The notes beneath the pieces were generated by a model. The model ran no database searches. It saw nothing but the letters and a program-made list of their open reading frames with translations, and was not told the DNA's origin. This document shows positions 61,535 to 64,000 of a stretch of DNA of 64,000 nucleotides, piece after piece (position 1 is the stretch's first letter; each line of letters begins with the position of its first letter). This stretch comes from Moringa oleifera. Taxonomy: Eukaryota > Streptophyta > Magnoliopsida > Brassicales > Moringaceae. Made by a program: the position numbers and the translations under genes. Location: positions 6,577,001 through 6,641,000 of the forward strand of contig JAJFZO010000049.1 of assembly GCA_021397835.1 (NCBI GenBank). Direction: 5' to 3'.

Positions 61535-62881
61535 TTCTCCTAAATAAAAATGTCTAAAATAATATAAGAAAATCCAAGTCTTTGGAGGGATAATAAACTT
61601 AAAAGTTCTTAAAAATTTTAGACATTATTAAAATATATAAAATCATTAGTTTTTTTCTTTAAAATAAAAAAATTTATAATCTTTTATTTTTATAAATGTT
61701 ACAAAATTTAAATTAATTTGTTTAATAACAATCCAAACTCAAATCACATGCATGTAAGAACAAGGTTCATAAAAAAATAATAAAATAAAATATTGTTAGA
61801 TTATAATAAACAATTAAGGATATCAGATATTGATTTAAATGGACGGATCTAACTCATTTTATTATATGATTCATTATTGTTGTGATATATTTTTTTAATT
61901 ATTAAGAATAGATATCAATTAGTTAAAAAAAATTAAGTACATACTATATATTATACCTTGATATTGATTATAAAATAATGTTATAAGATCATATGAAGAA
62001 ATGTGCCACTAAAATGACTCGAATAATAAAAGCAGAGTTGCGAACCCAAGGCGGCGTAAAGCGCAGTCGGCGCACAATAGCAGCTTCAATATCTACCAGG
62101 AGGGGACGTGCAACAAAATCCCTCTTCGGTCTACTTGGGGTCGTGGAGGCTCCTTTCTTTTCTGTCAGTGGTCACATAGGGCGGCCACTATCTTCTTTAA
62201 GGAAAAAAAAAAGATTTAATCTTGGTCGGGATGGATGTTGGTTATTTATTTATTTTTTAATTATTACATTAATATAAAAATAAAATTTTAATTACTAATT
62301 TTATTAAATTATATCATTTTAAATAAAAATCAATGAATTTAAATATGCAAAAGCCTCCTCCTCCTCTCTCTCAATTGAAATATACATATATATAATTATC
62401 CTTCTCATCTAGGTGCACTTGTGACTTGTAAACTGATTATCTTCTTAATTGACATATCTGAGGTCAGGGGAAAAGATCTAAGTTTTAGAAGGCATAAATT
62501 TTAAATATTGTTAAAAATATTTAGAACCATTATTTTTAGCTGGAAGTTTCAAAATCTGACATTTATAATTTGTTTAATTTTTAAGAGCTATAAATTTGAA
62601 TTAATTTTTTAATAAAAAATTAAATACATATTATATCTTTGATATTGTTTACTATAAATAATGTTATGAGATCATGCAAGGAATTTTGTCACTGCGAAAG
62701 GACTATTGACCATGCCGTCCATGAAGGCAGAGATGCGAGGGCGGCCTATAGCGCATTAGGCGCACAATAGCTACTGTTGTACCTACCACTGTAGAAGCAG
62801 ACATGTGCAATAAAATCTCTCTTCATTCCCAGTCATATACCTTATAGTTTCTCTTCTCTTTTTGGAGTTAAGTGATTACAG
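61535..62881 (+). promoter_or_regulatory. Upstream region and leader of the KARI gene, with an internal duplication
   Basis: The 150 bp or so before the ATG at 62882 are likely promoter and leader (CTCTCTTC-rich near 62815-62860). The block 62640-62825 (ATAATGTTATGAGATCATGC, GGCGCACAATAGCTACT, ACATGTGCAATAAAATCTCTCTTC) has an older homologue at 61965-62145 (ATAATGTTATAAGATCATAT, GGCGCACAATAGCAGCT, ACGTGCAACAAAATCCCTCTTC). The minus strand of the coding exon also has an open frame, judged a shadow. No clear TATA box was found. Confidence 0.55.

Positions 62882-64000
<1,119 letters not shown>

Overview
This is plant nuclear DNA from a eudicot. Genes are split by short GT-AG introns (one is GC-AG), intergenic DNA is very A+T rich, and every recognisable product is a plant protein: TAXIMIN peptide, PLA1-II lipase, SBP65-type LEA, TBL acetyltransferases, papain-like protease, cytosolic eS6, bHLH factor and chloroplast ketol-acid reductoisomerase. 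The species cannot be named. From memory, the neighbourhood DUF455 / PLA1-II lipase / cysteine protease resembles a stretch of Arabidopsis chromosome 1 (At1g06240-06260), which would make the left 17 kb old conserved microsynteny; this needs checking.

Layout, left to right. 1-27 kb is gene dense: the 3' end of a DUF455 ferritin-like gene (+), a two-exon TAXIMIN signalling-peptide gene (+), a class II phospholipase A1 gene (-), an SBP65-like seed LEA gene (-) with an ABRE/RY-type promoter, a TBL gene (-), a papain-family protease gene (-), a MIR395 hairpin (+), a six-exon RPS6 gene (-) with a telo-box promoter, and a second TBL gene (+) with a GC-AG intron. 27.8-34.5 kb holds a conserved plant gene of unknown function (-) with a 2.5 kb intron in its 5' leader. 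34.5-41.4 kb is gene-free and probably holds decayed repeats. 41.4-46.8 kb is an eight-exon NECAP-like endocytosis gene (-). 48.76-52.86 kb is an almost complete PIF/Harbinger DNA transposon with terminal inverted repeats, a TAA target duplication and both genes, all disabled by stop codons. 53.5-54.3 kb is a bHLH transcription factor gene (-). 55.3-61.5 kb contains a heavily decayed endogenous pararetrovirus (Caulimoviridae-like, minus strand) between two diverged direct repeats. The window ends with the first two exons of chloroplast ketol-acid reductoisomerase (+), whose upstream region also exists as an older duplicate about 0.7 kb further upstream.

The genes do not form one pathway. Loose themes are cell-wall polysaccharide acetylation (two unrelated-looking TBL genes), sulfate-starvation signalling (MIR395) and seed/ABA responses (LEA). 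The most interesting parts are the non-coding and mobile features: the MIR395 hairpin, the Harbinger element whose five stops all fit C-to-T changes, the pararetrovirus fossil, and a set of local tandem duplications in introns and promoters. I saw no sign of a wholly new biological system.
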